NCBI RefSeq assembly: GCF_002086275.1
Contig: NZ_MVHT01000001.1
Span: 1 to 64,000, forward strand
DNA from: Mycobacterium intermedium
GTDB taxonomy: Bacteria; Actinomycetota; Actinomycetes; Mycobacteriales; Mycobacteriaceae
DNA length: 64,000 nt
Direction: 5' to 3'
The position numbers were made by a program, and so were the translations under genes. Of the stretch, positions 52,117-61,163 are shown one piece after another; position 1 is the stretch's first letter, and every line of letters starts with the position of its first letter. The notes beneath the pieces are model-generated. The model made no database searches, was not told the origin of the DNA, and worked only from the letters and a program-made list of their open reading frames with translations.

Positions 52117-53433
52117 ATGCCTGATCTGAACGTTACGCCGCAGTTGTTGGCCGCGGCGGCCAATGACCTGTCCGCGATCGCTGCGACGATGAACGGGGCC
52201 AATGCTGCCGCTGCCGCCCCGACCTCAGACTTGACGGCCGCGGGCGGGGACCCAGTCTCGGCGTACATTGCGGCGCTGTTCAACTATCACGCGGCGACCT
52301 ACCAGGCTGTCGGCGCCCAGGCGGCGACGTTTCATGACCAGTTTGTGCAGCTCATGCGCAGCGGCGCGGGTTCGTATGCGGCCACCGAGGCGGCCAACGT
52401 CTCGCCGATGCAAGATGCGTTCGGCGCCGTCAAGGCGGCCGCCGAGTCTCCCACCGGGCGCTCGCTGATCGACGGCGCCAAGGGGGCGGTGGGCACCGGC
52501 CGGGAAACGGCTGAGCGGATGCTTGCCGATGGAAAGACCACCGGCGCGGCCCCGGTCGGTTCCACCTCATACGGTGGCAGCAGCGGTGGGGCAGGAGCCG
52601 GCGGGCTCGGTGCCGACGGTGGTGCTGGCAACGGCGTTGCGGCGGGCGGTGGGTCGGCTGTCCATGCTGGCGGCGGCGACGTCGGCGGTGGCGGGACCAG
52701 CGGTGGCGGCGGCTCGTCCGCGTCGGTCGGTAGCAATGGCGCACCCAGCGAGGTGGGAAGTATCAACTTCATGACCGCCGGCGGCGGTGCGGCCGGCTGG
52801 GTTGCTGACCCGAACTTCGCAGCGGGAGGCCCAAGTGCGGCGGCGACCGTTCCTGTTGTCCCGGCAACGCCATTTGGTGGTGATGTCGGCGGCTCCGGCG
52901 TGCTCAACCCGGGCGGCCTGTTTGGCGGGGCTGCCGGTGGCGTTGGACATGGCGCCGGCCATGCCGGCGACGCCGCGGCCGGAGCTACCTTTGCCGGAAC
53001 CAACGGCGAATACGCCCCCATCGCGGGTCTGACCGCACCGGTGGCACCGGCGGCTCCCTCGGCGGCGCAAGCACCGACGACCCACACAACCGCATCCGCG
53101 GCGGCGGAACAGTCGCTGGCAAAGCCGCCGCCGCTGCAGCTGAACGACCCGGCCCACCCGAACCTGGCACGCGCGGACACTTCGGTCCATGCCGCCCAGC
53201 ACGCGGCCCAGCATGCGACGCCGGTGCAGGACGACAAAGCCCTGCTGGTCATTCCGTTGCCGAGTCTTCGCACGTTGCGCGAAAAGATCAAGAAGTTGAC
53301 TGAGCTACGAACTTCGGAGCTTTACGGCGAAAGCGAATTCCGCAATCCGACTCGGGAAGATGCGTTCAGGCAGCTAAGCCCGCGTGACCAACTCCTGCAG
53401 GCCCTAGGTATCCGTCCGCCCGACCTCGGCTGA
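52117..53433 (+). CDS. PE-family protein with Gly/Ala-rich middle and charged C-terminal tail
   Basis: The 438-residue protein starts at ATG 52117 after a GGTGGGAG site. Residues 1-95 are a PE domain with DPVSAYIAALFNYHAATYQAVGAQAATFH and the YxxxE motif (YAATE). Residues about 135-300 are rich in Gly and Ala, with some GGxG pattern but not the regular GGA/GGN repeats of classical PE_PGRS proteins. Residues 300-360 are Pro/Ala/Thr-rich, and the last 60 residues are charged and probably helical (LRTLREKIKKLTELRTSELYGESEFRN). There is no PPE partner. Probably an ESX-exported envelope protein. Confidence 0.88.
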   Translation: MPDLNVTPQLLAAAANDLSAIAATMNGANAAAAAPTSDLTAAGGDPVSAYIAALFNYHAATYQAVGAQAATFHDQFVQLMRSGAGSYAATEAANVSPMQDAFGAVKAAAESPTGRSLIDGAKGAVGTGRETAERMLADGKTTGAAPVGSTSYGGSSGGAGAGGLGADGGAGNGVAAGGGSAVHAGGGDVGGGGTSGGGGSSASVGSNGAPSEVGSINFMTAGGGAAGWVADPNFAAGGPSAAATVPVVPATPFGGDVGGSGVLNPGGLFGGAAGGVGHGAGHAGDAAAGATFAGTNGEYAPIAGLTAPVAPAAPSAAQAPTTHTTASAAAEQSLAKPPPLQLNDPAHPNLARADTSVHAAQHAAQHATPVQDDKALLVIPLPSLRTLREKIKKLTELRTSELYGESEFRNPTREDAFRQLSPRDQLLQALGIRPPDLG

Positions 53434-53660
53434 TCAAACTCCCCGTTGACACCATGCGGGACGTCGCAACGCCGGGGATGCGGCCTTCGCGTAATGCCGG
53501 TGTCGTCGCGCACCCTCGTGGCGCATTCCAGGCCGAACGAGATGTCGGCGACGAAATCGTCAGGTCGGTCCCGATCGCGAGGATCGAAAGGGTAGGCAAT
53601 CGACGATAAACGCTCGGGCGTGGGTCTCGGTCGTGACGCTGGATACCCGACGGCAGAACA

Positions 53661-53690
53661 TTGACAGTGTCACGATTACAGTGTCAGTAT
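53661..53690 (+). promoter_or_regulatory. Promoter and repeated palindromic operator of the MerR gene
   Basis: TTGACA at 53661-53666 is a consensus -35. A weak -10 (CAGTAT, 53685-53690) would start transcription near the ATG at 53698. Overlapping it are TGACAGTGTCA (53662-53672, perfect about its central base) and TTACAGTGTCA (53676-53686), the same element repeated 14 bases on. MerR regulators bind between -35 and -10, so autoregulation is likely. Confidence 0.6.
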
Positions 53691-53697
53691 CGTTGGC

Positions 53698-54351
53698 ATG
53701 ACCGCGCAGGCGTCGTGGACGCTGGACGAGTTGGTGCGACGGGTCGCCGTCGGACTGGCCGATCCCGCGTACCGTGGCGCGCCGAACGGCCGGGTTCGCG
53801 AGTTGCCCGATCGCCGAGCGGTGCGGTGGTACACGACGACGGGTCTGGTGGATCGGCCGGCCATGCAGGGGCGCACGGCGCTGTACGGACCGAGGCAGTT
53901 GCTGCAGGTCATCGCAGTTAAACGCCGGCAGGCCGAGGGCCGTTCGCTGGCCGAGATCCAGGCCGAGCTCGCGGGCGCGACTGACGAAACATTGCGCCGC
54001 GTCGCCGCCGTCCCCGACGAAGTTCTCGCCGCGCCGTCGGAAGCTGCGGCGAGCGTGCCCAAAATGTCGGACTCGACGGCGTGTCGCGGTGCCGACACGC
54101 ACGCTCGCGACAAGGAGCGATCGGCACGACGGAGGCGGTTCTGGGCCGAGCACCCCGCCCCCGGCCCTGACACTGTTAGGAAGCTGTCCGGGCTGAGTCT
54201 GCCCGGGGGGGCGATGCTCGTGCTGCCCGTCGATCACGACGGCCGCCCCGACGAAGACGACATCAACGCGATCCATGAGGCCGCACGGCCGCTGCTCGAT
54301 CTGCTGGCCGACCGTGGCCTGCTCTCCCTCGACGAACGGAGCACATCATGA
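53698..54351 (+). CDS. MerR-family transcriptional regulator
   Basis: The 217-residue protein begins at ATG 53698 with no leader room for a ribosome site. The N-terminal winged helix contains ELPDRRAVRWYTTTGLVDRPAM and YGPRQLLQVIAVKRRQAEGRSLAEIQAEL, the MerR signature, followed by a variable region and a C-terminal segment (MLVLPVDHDGRPDEDDINAIHEAARPLLDLL) that may sense a ligand or contact the partner. It overlaps the VWA gene by ATGA, so both are made together. It probably controls this two-gene operon through the repeated palindrome in its own promoter. Confidence 0.88.
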   Translation: MTAQASWTLDELVRRVAVGLADPAYRGAPNGRVRELPDRRAVRWYTTTGLVDRPAMQGRTALYGPRQLLQVIAVKRRQAEGRSLAEIQAELAGATDETLRRVAAVPDEVLAAPSEAAASVPKMSDSTACRGADTHARDKERSARRRRFWAEHPAPGPDTVRKLSGLSLPGGAMLVLPVDHDGRPDEDDINAIHEAARPLLDLLADRGLLSLDERSTS

Positions 54352-57305
54352 CCGTCCGCAGCACACCCACCAGCGACGTAGGGACGGACGACGCCGAACT
54401 TGGTGAGCTGCGTACCGAGCGTGGGAGCCTGCCGCTCGACCGCGTCGACATCCGCGTCGAGATCACCGGTCTCACCAGCCAGATCGAACTGACCCAGGAC
54501 TTCGTCAACACTTTCGACGACCCTCTGGAAGCCAGCTACGTGTTTCCGCTGCCGGACCGCGCCGCGGTCACGAGCATGCGGATGAGCGTCGACGGGCGCA
54601 CCGTCGAGGCGGAACTTCGCGAGCGGGAGGCCGCGCGCGAAGCCTACGACGACGCGGTCGCGGCGGGCCGGCGGGTGTCCATCACCGAAGAGGAGCGGCC
54701 GGACGTCTTCACCATCCGGGTCGGCAACATCGTGCCTGGTCAAAGGGTCGGCGTGACCCTCACCCTGGTCAACCCACTGGTCTACGAGGATGGCGAGGCG
54801 ACGTTCCGGTTTCCGCTCGTGGTTGCGCCCCGGTACATCCCGGGTGAGCCGCTCGCCGACTTCGCCGTCGGCGACGGTTATGCCGACGACACCGACGCGG
54901 TGCCCGACGCATCCCGCATCACCCCACCCGTGCTCGCGCCGGATTTCCCGCATCGGGTTCCGGTCAGCATCGATATCGGCATCGACCCGGCCGGTCTCCC
55001 GGTGCCGGACGTGCGGTCCAACCTGCCCCTGGTCACGACCGATGACGGACGGATTCGAGTAGAACCCGCGGAGTGGGCCAAACAGGATTTCGTGCTTCGG
55101 CTGCGCTACGGGGTCGAGGCGCTGACGAGCTCGCTCGTGCTGGTTCCCGACACCGACGCCGACGGTGACGAGGGGACGTACCGGCTCACGGTGCTGCCAC
55201 CGTCATCGAGTGGGCCGCCGCGCCCCCGGGATTTGGTGCTGGTGCTGGACCACTCTGCCAGCATGGCGGGGTGGAAGGTGGCTGCCGCGCGCCGCGCCGC
55301 CGCGCGAATCGTCGATTCGCTGGACGCCGAGGACCGATTCGCGGTGCTGACCATCGGCGACGGAGTCAGCCGGCCAAAGGGTCTGGGCGAGGGGCTGGTC
55401 GAGGCGAGCGACCATAACCGCTATCGCGCGGTCGAGCACCTCACCCGCGTCGAGGCGCGGGGCAACACCACGATGCTTGCGGTGTTGCGCCAGGCGCTCG
55501 TCCTGGCAAGCGAGACGGTACAGGACGCCACTCGTGACGCCGCTGTCATCGTGATCACCGACGGGCAGATCGGCAACGAAGACCAACTGTTACGTGAACT
55601 GTCGAGTGACCTGCACCAAGTGCGCGTGCACACGGTGGGCGTCGACCAGGCCGTCAACGCCGGATTCCTGCGCCGGCTCGCCGCGGTGGGTGGGGGCAGC
55701 TGCGACTTGGTGGAAAGCGAGGCTCGGCTCGACGAGGCTTTGCACGCGATTCGGCGGCACATCGGGGTGCCGTTGGCGCGCTCGCTGACACTGCACGCCG
55801 ACGGGCTTTCACTCATCGAGGAGACCACCAGCCCGGCCCGGCTGCCGGATCTGTACCCGGGGACCCCGCTGGTGGTGACCGGGCGGTACCGGGGGAGTGC
55901 GGGTACGGCCATGGGCTCGATCACTCTGCGTGGCGCCTCGGACGTCGGTGCAGATTGGTCGCTCACGGTCGTCGGCCGGCCCCATGAAGCGCCGGAGGTG
56001 ACCGCGCAGTGGGCGCGGGCGCACCTTTGCGACCTCGAGGACCGCTACGCCGCGGCGGGCCAGGCTTCCACGGAAGAGTTGGAGAAGCGGATCGTCGACA
56101 CCTCGCTGCGGTTTGGCGTCCTGTGCAGGTTCACCGCGTTCGTCGCCCCGGACAGCCGAGACGGCCGAGTGGTTGCCGAGGGCGCGCTGCTGCACCGCGT
56201 GCTGCAACCGGTCGAGGCATCGGTTGGACCTGCTGCCGCAGACGCGCAGCCCACCCCCGCCCGCAAAGACGCGAAGACGGCAGAGGCGGAGAAACCGACA
56301 CCGCGAACCGTCAAGCTGCGCAACGTTGTCGCCGCGGCGTTGATCGGCGTCGTGTTGGTCGGCCTCGGCTTTGCCTGGTCGCTTCGGGGTGGCGGCGTCC
56401 CGCCTACGGCCCGTGATGAAGGCGTGGTGTCGGGCAAGTTGGGCGACGTCTCGGATAACTACCGCAGCGCGCCCACGGTGGCCCCAGGAGCTCCCGCGAC
56501 GAGGGGCGGCGCCGGCACCGAAAGCACGGTCGTCGTACCGGAGGCTCCCCCGCCGATTCCGCCACAGTCGCCGGCGGACGGCACACCCTTCAAGCGTGAC
56601 ATCGTCACGACCGGATCCGTGCAGTTGGTTGTCGCCGAGCCGGCCGACGTGGCCGATCGGCTGGTCGCCGCGGTCACCGAGGCCGGGGGTCGGGTGGACT
56701 CGCGCTCGCAGCAGTCCGCGTCTCAGTCCGCGCAGCCGACGGTCAACCTCGCCTTGCGCATTCCCGCCGACAAGCTCGACGGAGTCCTGGCCGATGCCAA
56801 GAAACTCGGCGACGTGCGGTCAATGTCGATCAACCACACCGACGTCACCTCGCAGCGCGTGGATCTCGATGCCCGCATCGCGGCACTGCAGACCTCGGTC
56901 ACCCGGCTTCGCGAACTGATGGGCCGCGCGGGTACCGTCGCCGACCTGCTCGCCGCCGAATCGTCGCTGACCCAACGACAGGCCGAGCTGGACTCGCTGC
57001 GGGCTCAGCGCGCCACCCTAGGCGACGAGATCGCGTACGCGACGATCAACGTCAATATCTCGACCACGCCGACGGCACCCCCCCGGACCGGTTTCGGAGG
57101 TGCGCTGCAGCAAGGCTGGCAATCATTGCTGTCCACCCTGCACGCCATCGTGCTCACCGTCGGGTTCCTGCTGCCGTGGCTGCCGGTGCTTGCCGCGCTG
57201 GTCTGGGCCGTGGTGTGGGTGCTGCGTCGCCGCAGGGCTTCCCGGCGTGCCGCTGGCGTCGAGGAGCGGGAGGACGCAGCCGCGTCAAGCGGTGGAGCTG
57301 AGTAG
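54348..57305 (+). CDS. VIT-VWA domain protein fused to a DUF4349 membrane module
   Basis: The 985-residue protein has a VIT domain at about 20-150 (VEITGLTSQIELTQDFVN, ASYVFPLPDRAAV, AREAYDDAVAAGR) and a von Willebrand A domain from about 295 with the MIDAS motif DHSAS. A transmembrane helix lies at about 657-677. After a Pro/Ala/Gly linker, residues 745-925 match DUF4349: TTGSVQLVVAEPADVADRLVAAV, GGRVDSRS, a coiled-coil-like RVDLDARIAALQTSVTRL and LAAESSLTQRQAELDSLRAQ. A second transmembrane segment is at about 930-955, followed by basic residues. There is no signal peptide, so the VIT-VWA part is probably cytosolic and DUF4349 extracytoplasmic. VIT-VWA proteins are metal-dependent adhesion or scaffold modules; the fusion suggests transmembrane signalling. 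Coupled to the MerR gene. Confidence 0.85.
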   Translation: MTVRSTPTSDVGTDDAELGELRTERGSLPLDRVDIRVEITGLTSQIELTQDFVNTFDDPLEASYVFPLPDRAAVTSMRMSVDGRTVEAELREREAAREAYDDAVAAGRRVSITEEERPDVFTIRVGNIVPGQRVGVTLTLVNPLVYEDGEATFRFPLVVAPRYIPGEPLADFAVGDGYADDTDAVPDASRITPPVLAPDFPHRVPVSIDIGIDPAGLPVPDVRSNLPLVTTDDGRIRVEPAEWAKQDFVLRLRYGVEALTSSLVLVPDTDADGDEGTYRLTVLPPSSSGPPRPRDLVLVLDHSASMAGWKVAAARRAAARIVDSLDAEDRFAVLTIGDGVSRPKGLGEGLVEASDHNRYRAVEHLTRVEARGNTTMLAVLRQALVLASETVQDATRDAAVIVITDGQIGNEDQLLRELSSDLHQVRVHTVGVDQAVNAGFLRRLAAVGGGSCDLVESEARLDEALHAIRRHIGVPLARSLTLHADGLSLIEETTSPARLPDLYPGTPLVVTGRYRGSAGTAMGSITLRGASDVGADWSLTVVGRPHEAPEVTAQWARAHLCDLEDRYAAAGQASTEELEKRIVDTSLRFGVLCRFTAFVAPDSRDGRVVAEGALLHRVLQPVEASVGPAAADAQPTPARKDAKTAEAEKPTPRTVKLRNVVAAALIGVVLVGLGFAWSLRGGGVPPTARDEGVVSGKLGDVSDNYRSAPTVAPGAPATRGGAGTESTVVVPEAPPPIPPQSPADGTPFKRDIVTTGSVQLVVAEPADVADRLVAAVTEAGGRVDSRSQQSASQSAQPTVNLALRIPADKLDGVLADAKKLGDVRSMSINHTDVTSQRVDLDARIAALQTSVTRLRELMGRAGTVADLLAAESSLTQRQAELDSLRAQRATLGDEIAYATINVNISTTPTAPPRTGFGGALQQGWQSLLSTLHAIVLTVGFLLPWLPVLAALVWAVVWVLRRRRASRRAAGVEEREDAAASSGGAE

Positions 57306-58019
57306 CTGGTTGATCTTCTCGAGCCGCTTGGTCGCCAAGGGGTCGATCTTGACGGAGCGGTCGGGTGAGCAGGTGACGATCTCGGAGACCACGTTGGCCT
57401 TGGCTATTACGGCGAACTCGCAAACCCATTGCTGGCCAGTCAAATTCGTCATCCAGTGCACAATCTCGGGTGCACTCGGGATGAGCGGTGCCGGGGTCAC
57501 GGTCATCCTGCGCTCATCGTCGCCCCATGCGCTGACGGGATGCTGGCAGTCGGAGACCGTGTTGCGGACCGAGGCGAGAAAACCCGCGGCGTCGAAGCTG
57601 CGCGGGTAGGCGGCCGAAACCTCGAGCAGCTGGTGCTGGTTCTTCATGTGGTCTTGCTGAGTGCGGGCCTCGCGGCCGGTGTAGTTGCTGGGAAACAGCG
57701 GGAAGCGACCGAACGCCACCGCGCCATGGCATTTGGCCGGGTCGGCCCCGATGAACAACGCGGCCTGCATGTCATCCTCGGTCAGCGGATTGTTCGGCAC
57801 CACCGAAAACGACGCCGACGGCGTCAACAGGTCCTCCAGCTGAGAGGGCTGGATGGGACCGCTGGAACCGGCGCCCCTCGGTGCGGCTTTGGGGATACCG
57901 CTGACGACGCTGGTGCATCCCGGAAGCGCGATGCACAACACCAGGAGCAACCAGCGCAACGCTTGGCTCCCGAGCTTGAGAGTGGTGTGCCCGCGCGGCG
58001 ACGCGTCACCGCCCGCCAT
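57285..58019 (-). CDS. Lipoprotein with PknH-sensor-like domain
   Basis: The 244-residue protein has a lipoprotein signal peptide ending in a lipobox (WLLLVLCIALPGC). The mature part has four well-spaced cysteines (KCHG, DCQHP, VCEF, VTCS) and LTEDDM, SVRNTVSDCQ, VHWMTNLTGQQWVCEFAVIAKANVV, the pattern of the extracellular PknH-type sensor domain found in several mycobacterial lipoproteins. It would be anchored outside the membrane and may bind an envelope ligand. It overlaps the VWA gene convergently by 21 bases. The start ATG 58019 leaves a rather long basic N-terminus, so a later start within 20 residues is possible. Confidence 0.85.
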   Translation of the reverse strand: MAGGDASPRGHTTLKLGSQALRWLLLVLCIALPGCTSVVSGIPKAAPRGAGSSGPIQPSQLEDLLTPSASFSVVPNNPLTEDDMQAALFIGADPAKCHGAVAFGRFPLFPSNYTGREARTQQDHMKNQHQLLEVSAAYPRSFDAAGFLASVRNTVSDCQHPVSAWGDDERRMTVTPAPLIPSAPEIVHWMTNLTGQQWVCEFAVIAKANVVSEIVTCSPDRSVKIDPLATKRLEKINQLLSSTA

Positions 58020-58202
58020 CCACCGCCTCCTTCACAGCCCTCCTTCAAGCCGAAGATTTCGACTGTCAGTATCCGCTGGACGTAGTAAATCCGCTTACCG
58101 ACTCCCGGACTGCGCAAAAACCGCCACATAACCGCCGGACTGGGCGCAAAATTGACGCACAAGTCGGCGCGTTCCCCCAATGACGAAGGAGCGAGGTTTG
58201 CA

Positions 58203-58505
58203 ATGAGCCATGTGCTACGGCGATCCGCAATCGGGGCATTCGCTCTTGCCTCCGCGGTGCTGACCGGTCTAGCTGTGCCGCCCGTCAGCCGGGCCGACGA
58301 CTGCGCTCCCGGCTGGGCGTGGAGCTTCGAGTTGAACACCTGCGTGTTCGTCCTTCCTGCGGTGAACGGTCCGGGGGGACCCGGCGGGCCCGGAGGTCCG
58401 GGTCCGGTCGGGCCAGTGGGACCTGGGCCGGTTGGGCCTGGGCCGGTTGGACCGGGACCCATTGGCCCGGGGCCGGCGGGACCTGGCGGCCTGGGCAGGC
58501 ACTAA
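58203..58505 (+). CDS. Small secreted protein with collagen-like Gly-Pro tail
   Basis: The 100-residue protein starts at ATG 58203 after GAAGGAG; the ATG-less upstream extension to 58152 is rejected. A Sec signal peptide (RRSAIGAFALASAVLTGLAVPPVSRA) is followed by DDCAPGWAWSFELNTCVFV, with two cysteines able to form a disulfide, and then about 48 residues of GPG/GPV/GPI repeats. Similar Gly-Pro-rich short exported proteins occur in mycobacteria but their role is unknown. The tail could form a polyproline or collagen-like structure. Confidence 0.8.
   Translation: MSHVLRRSAIGAFALASAVLTGLAVPPVSRADDCAPGWAWSFELNTCVFVLPAVNGPGGPGGPGGPGPVGPVGPGPVGPGPVGPGPIGPGPAGPGGLGRH
58380..58500 (+). repeat. Gly-Pro coding microrepeat
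   Basis: A low-complexity run of about 120 bases is built from short units such as ggcccggaggtccg and gggcctgggccggttg. It encodes the Gly-Pro tail and is likely to vary in length between strains by slippage. Confidence 0.7.
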
Positions 58506-58601
58506 CTCGACCGCAGGTGACGCGGCTCACAGCCGCACGCGCTCCAATAGTCGTTAAACTAACTAAGTATTTGGCCCTGTTCTGACATTGGAGACAAACC
58601 T

Positions 58602-59546
58602 GTGCCGCGCACAGATAACGACACCTGGGACCTAGCCACCAGCGTGGGCGCCACGGCGACCATGGTGGCCGCCGCCCGCGCCATCGCGACCAACGCCCCC
58701 AACCCGGTGATCAACGACCAGTTCGCCGAACCGCTGGTCCGCGCCGTCGGCGTGGACTTCTTCACCCGGTGGGTGAGCGGCGACCTTCTCGCCAAAGACG
58801 TCGACGACGACGAGTCGACCTGGAAGCTCGAGCACATGCCGGACGCGATGGCCGCCCGAACCCGATTCTTTGATTCGTTCTTCCAGGACGCGGCGAAGGC
58901 CGGAATCCGTCAGGCCGTCATCCTGGCGTCGGGCCTCGATTCCCGCGCCTACCGGCTGGCTTGGCCGGCGGACATGAAGGTCTTCGAGATCGATCAGCCC
59001 GAGGTCATCGGGTTCAAGGCCGCCACCCTGGAGGGTCTCGGCGCTGCTCCCACCGCCGATCTGCGTACGGTCGCCATCGATCTGCGCCAGGACTGGCCGA
59101 CCGCGCTGCTCGAGGCCGGTCTGGACCGCCAGCAGCCCACCGCCTGGATCGCCGAGGGACTCCTTGGCTACCTGCCGCCGGAAGCCCAAGACCGCCTGAT
59201 GGACAACATCACCACGCTCAGCGCCGACGGCAGTCGGCTGGCCGTCGAGGCCATCCCGAACAGGCCGGAGCGCGACACGGAGCAGGCCCGGGAGCAGGCC
59301 CGGGAAATGATGCGCCGTTCCACCGCCAAATGGCGTGAGCACGGTTTCGAGCTGGACTGGGAGGAACTCGGCTTCGAGGGCGAGCGCAACGACGTCGAGG
59401 CCTACGTGGCGAACCTGGGTTGGCGCTCGGTCGGCACCCCGATGAGCCAGTTGCTGGCCGACTTCGGCCTGCGCGCCGTCCCGCAGAGCCACGACTCGGT
59501 ATCGATGGCCGACACCGTCTACTACAGCTCGGTACTGAATAAGTGA
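58602..59546 (+). CDS. SAM-dependent methyltransferase, mycobacterial TIGR00027 (leucine carboxyl methyltransferase-like) family
   Basis: The 314-residue protein starts at GTG 58602 with GGAG a few bases upstream. It carries the family's [19 protein letters not shown] start, [23 protein letters not shown], the SAM-binding [29 protein letters not shown] and [19 protein letters not shown]. Mycobacteria hold a dozen or more such paralogues; substrates are unknown though some act on small molecules or polyketides. It overlaps the following methyltransferase by GTGA, so they form an operon with the thioesterase-like gene. Confidence 0.93.
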   Translation: MPRTDNDTWDLATSVGATATMVAAARAIATNAPNPVINDQFAEPLVRAVGVDFFTRWVSGDLLAKDVDDDESTWKLEHMPDAMAARTRFFDSFFQDAAKAGIRQAVILASGLDSRAYRLAWPADMKVFEIDQPEVIGFKAATLEGLGAAPTADLRTVAIDLRQDWPTALLEAGLDRQQPTAWIAEGLLGYLPPEAQDRLMDNITTLSADGSRLAVEAIPNRPERDTEQAREQAREMMRRSTAKWREHGFELDWEELGFEGERNDVEAYVANLGWRSVGTPMSQLLADFGLRAVPQSHDSVSMADTVYYSSVLNK

Positions 59547-60178
59547 CCGCGCCGCGCCGCGTGCTCAACGGCGCGGTCACCAGCATGTGGAGCCTGCTGT
59601 CTCCGGCGTACGACCTGCCGTTCCTACAGCAGTGGATCTATCGGCCGCCGCACGACGAGGTGATTGCCGCGCTGCGCGCCCACGGCGCCGACAAGATCGC
59701 CGACATTGCCTGCGGCACAGGCGTACTCAGCAGCCGCATCGAGCGGGAACTGCACCCCGGCGAGATCTACGGCGTCGACATGTCCGACGGCATGCTCAGC
59801 CAGGCTCGCGCGAAATCTGAACGGGTGCACTGGCTGCGCGCTCCGGCAGAGCAGCTACCCTTCGGCGACGGGGTTCTCGACGCGGTCGTGACGACCTCGG
59901 CGTTTCACTTCTTCGACCAGCCGGCGGCGTTGCGGGAGTTCCACCGGGTGCTGACCCCCGGCGGCTTGGTGGCCGTCGCGACACTGAGCGCACGCCAACC
60001 GGTGCTGCAAATCCCCTCGGCCAGTAAGTGGAAGCCTCAGCACAACCCGTCGCCCAAGGAAATGCGCGCCCTGTTCGAAGACGCGGGATTCACCATCACC
60101 GACCAGCACCGCGTTCGGCGACCGGTGTGGACCCAGCTGTTGTCCGATTTGATCACCGTTGGTACGAAAGGCGAATAG
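59543..60178 (+). CDS. Class I SAM-dependent methyltransferase (UbiE-like)
   Basis: The 211-residue protein starts at GTG 59543 within the GTGA overlap. It has [15 protein letters not shown] as SAM motif I, then [59 protein letters not shown] and [13 protein letters not shown]. This is a small-molecule or lipid methyltransferase fold of the UbiE/Methyltransf_11 kind. Substrate unknown. It is coupled to the thioesterase-like gene that follows. Confidence 0.88.
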   Translation: MTAPRRVLNGAVTSMWSLLSPAYDLPFLQQWIYRPPHDEVIAALRAHGADKIADIACGTGVLSSRIERELHPGEIYGVDMSDGMLSQARAKSERVHWLRAPAEQLPFGDGVLDAVVTTSAFHFFDQPAALREFHRVLTPGGLVAVATLSARQPVLQIPSASKWKPQHNPSPKEMRALFEDAGFTITDQHRVRRPVWTQLLSDLITVGTKGE

Positions 60179-60978
60179 TGTCGGACTTCTCCTCGCTGCC
60201 GTACTTCGAGCGTAACGAAAACCAATACGTACCAACGAAACTCGCACGCGGTGGCTGGGGCCCGAAGATCAGCGGTCACGCGATCGGCGGCCTGCTGGGC
60301 TGGGCTGTCGAACGCGCCGTCGATGACCTGGAACTGCAACCCGCACGGTTGACCGTCGACCTCTTTGCGCCAACCGCGATGGAGCCCGTCGAGGTGCATA
60401 CCAGTGTGCGCCACGAGCGACGGCGTCTGCGACTTGTCGAGGCCGTCCTCACCCAGCATGGAACCGCAGTGGCGCGTGCCAGCGCCCTGTTCCTGCGGCG
60501 CGGAGCGCAGCCCGAGGGGCGGGTGTGGTCGACCCCCTTCGAAATGCCGGAGCGACCCGTCGAACACGACGGCGCTTCGCTTTTCATGCGCACCTACGGC
60601 TGGGGTATGGAACTGCAGAACCCCGACCCCGCATGGGACAACACGCCCGGACCGAAGTACACGTGGGTGTGCGAGACGCACGCGTTGATCGGCGGCGAAC
60701 CCTTCACCCCCTTCACCCGCGCGGCCATGGCAGGTGATGTCACGGCCGCGATCGCCAACTGGGGCACCGAGGCTTTGCAGTTCATCAACGTCGACTACAC
60801 GCTGACGCTGAGTCGACTCCCCGACGGCCCCCACATCGGCCTGGCGTCACACACTCACTACAGCCACGACGGGGTGGCCAACGGTTCGGCTTCTCTCGTC
60901 GACCACAAGGGTCCGATCGGCACCGCGGTGGCGGTCGCGCTTGCCCAGAGCGGATTCCGCCCGCGTACCAAGCTTTAG
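60178..60978 (+). CDS. Acyl-CoA thioesterase-like double hot-dog protein
   Basis: The 266-residue protein starts at GTG 60178, which shares a base with the previous TAG stop. It shows the TesB-like double hot-dog pattern: RGGWGPKISGHAIGGLLGWAVERA, LTVDLFAPTAMEPVEV, RRRLRLVEAVLTQHGTAVARASALFLR in the first half and INVDYTLTLSRLPDGPHIGLASHTHYSHDGVANGSASLVDHKGPIGTAVAVAL in the second. Mycobacterial relatives are annotated thioesterase family proteins and probably act on acyl-CoA. A frame open from 60028 would lie over the methyltransferase and is rejected. Confidence 0.85.
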   Translation: MSDFSSLPYFERNENQYVPTKLARGGWGPKISGHAIGGLLGWAVERAVDDLELQPARLTVDLFAPTAMEPVEVHTSVRHERRRLRLVEAVLTQHGTAVARASALFLRRGAQPEGRVWSTPFEMPERPVEHDGASLFMRTYGWGMELQNPDPAWDNTPGPKYTWVCETHALIGGEPFTPFTRAAMAGDVTAAIANWGTEALQFINVDYTLTLSRLPDGPHIGLASHTHYSHDGVANGSASLVDHKGPIGTAVAVALAQSGFRPRTKL

Positions 60979-60993
60979 CCCGCTCAACTCCTA

Positions 60994-61053
60994 CCGAGAT
61001 TGCCGCCAGGGTCGTGCTTGACCCCGTGTACAGGACCGTCACGGCAATCTCGG
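60994..61053. repeat. Long palindrome downstream of the thioesterase-like gene
   Basis: CCGAGATTGCCG (60994-61005) and CGGCAATCTCGG (61042-61053) form a perfect 12-base inverted repeat around a 36-base loop. It lies 15 bases after the stop codon at 60978 and before the glutamine synthetase gene. There is no T-run, so it may be a factor-independent-like hairpin, an RNA-stability element or a small dispersed palindrome. Confidence 0.65.
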
Positions 61054-61163
61054 CGCTACATTCGCAATCGTTCGCGGCTTATCGTTGACGCCGGCGTAAC
61101 AAGATTGACTTGCAACCTTCCTAGGGTGGGGCAGTTCACTTCCCCCCAGTGGTAGGAGCTCAA

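Noticed and set aside
52117..53433. Classical PE_PGRS assignment
   Set aside because: The Gly-rich middle lacks the regular GGA/GGN repeats of PGRS domains and the protein ends in a charged non-repetitive tail.
60028..60177. Extended thioesterase-like frame
   Set aside because: It overlaps the methyltransferase gene in another frame and lacks family resemblance.
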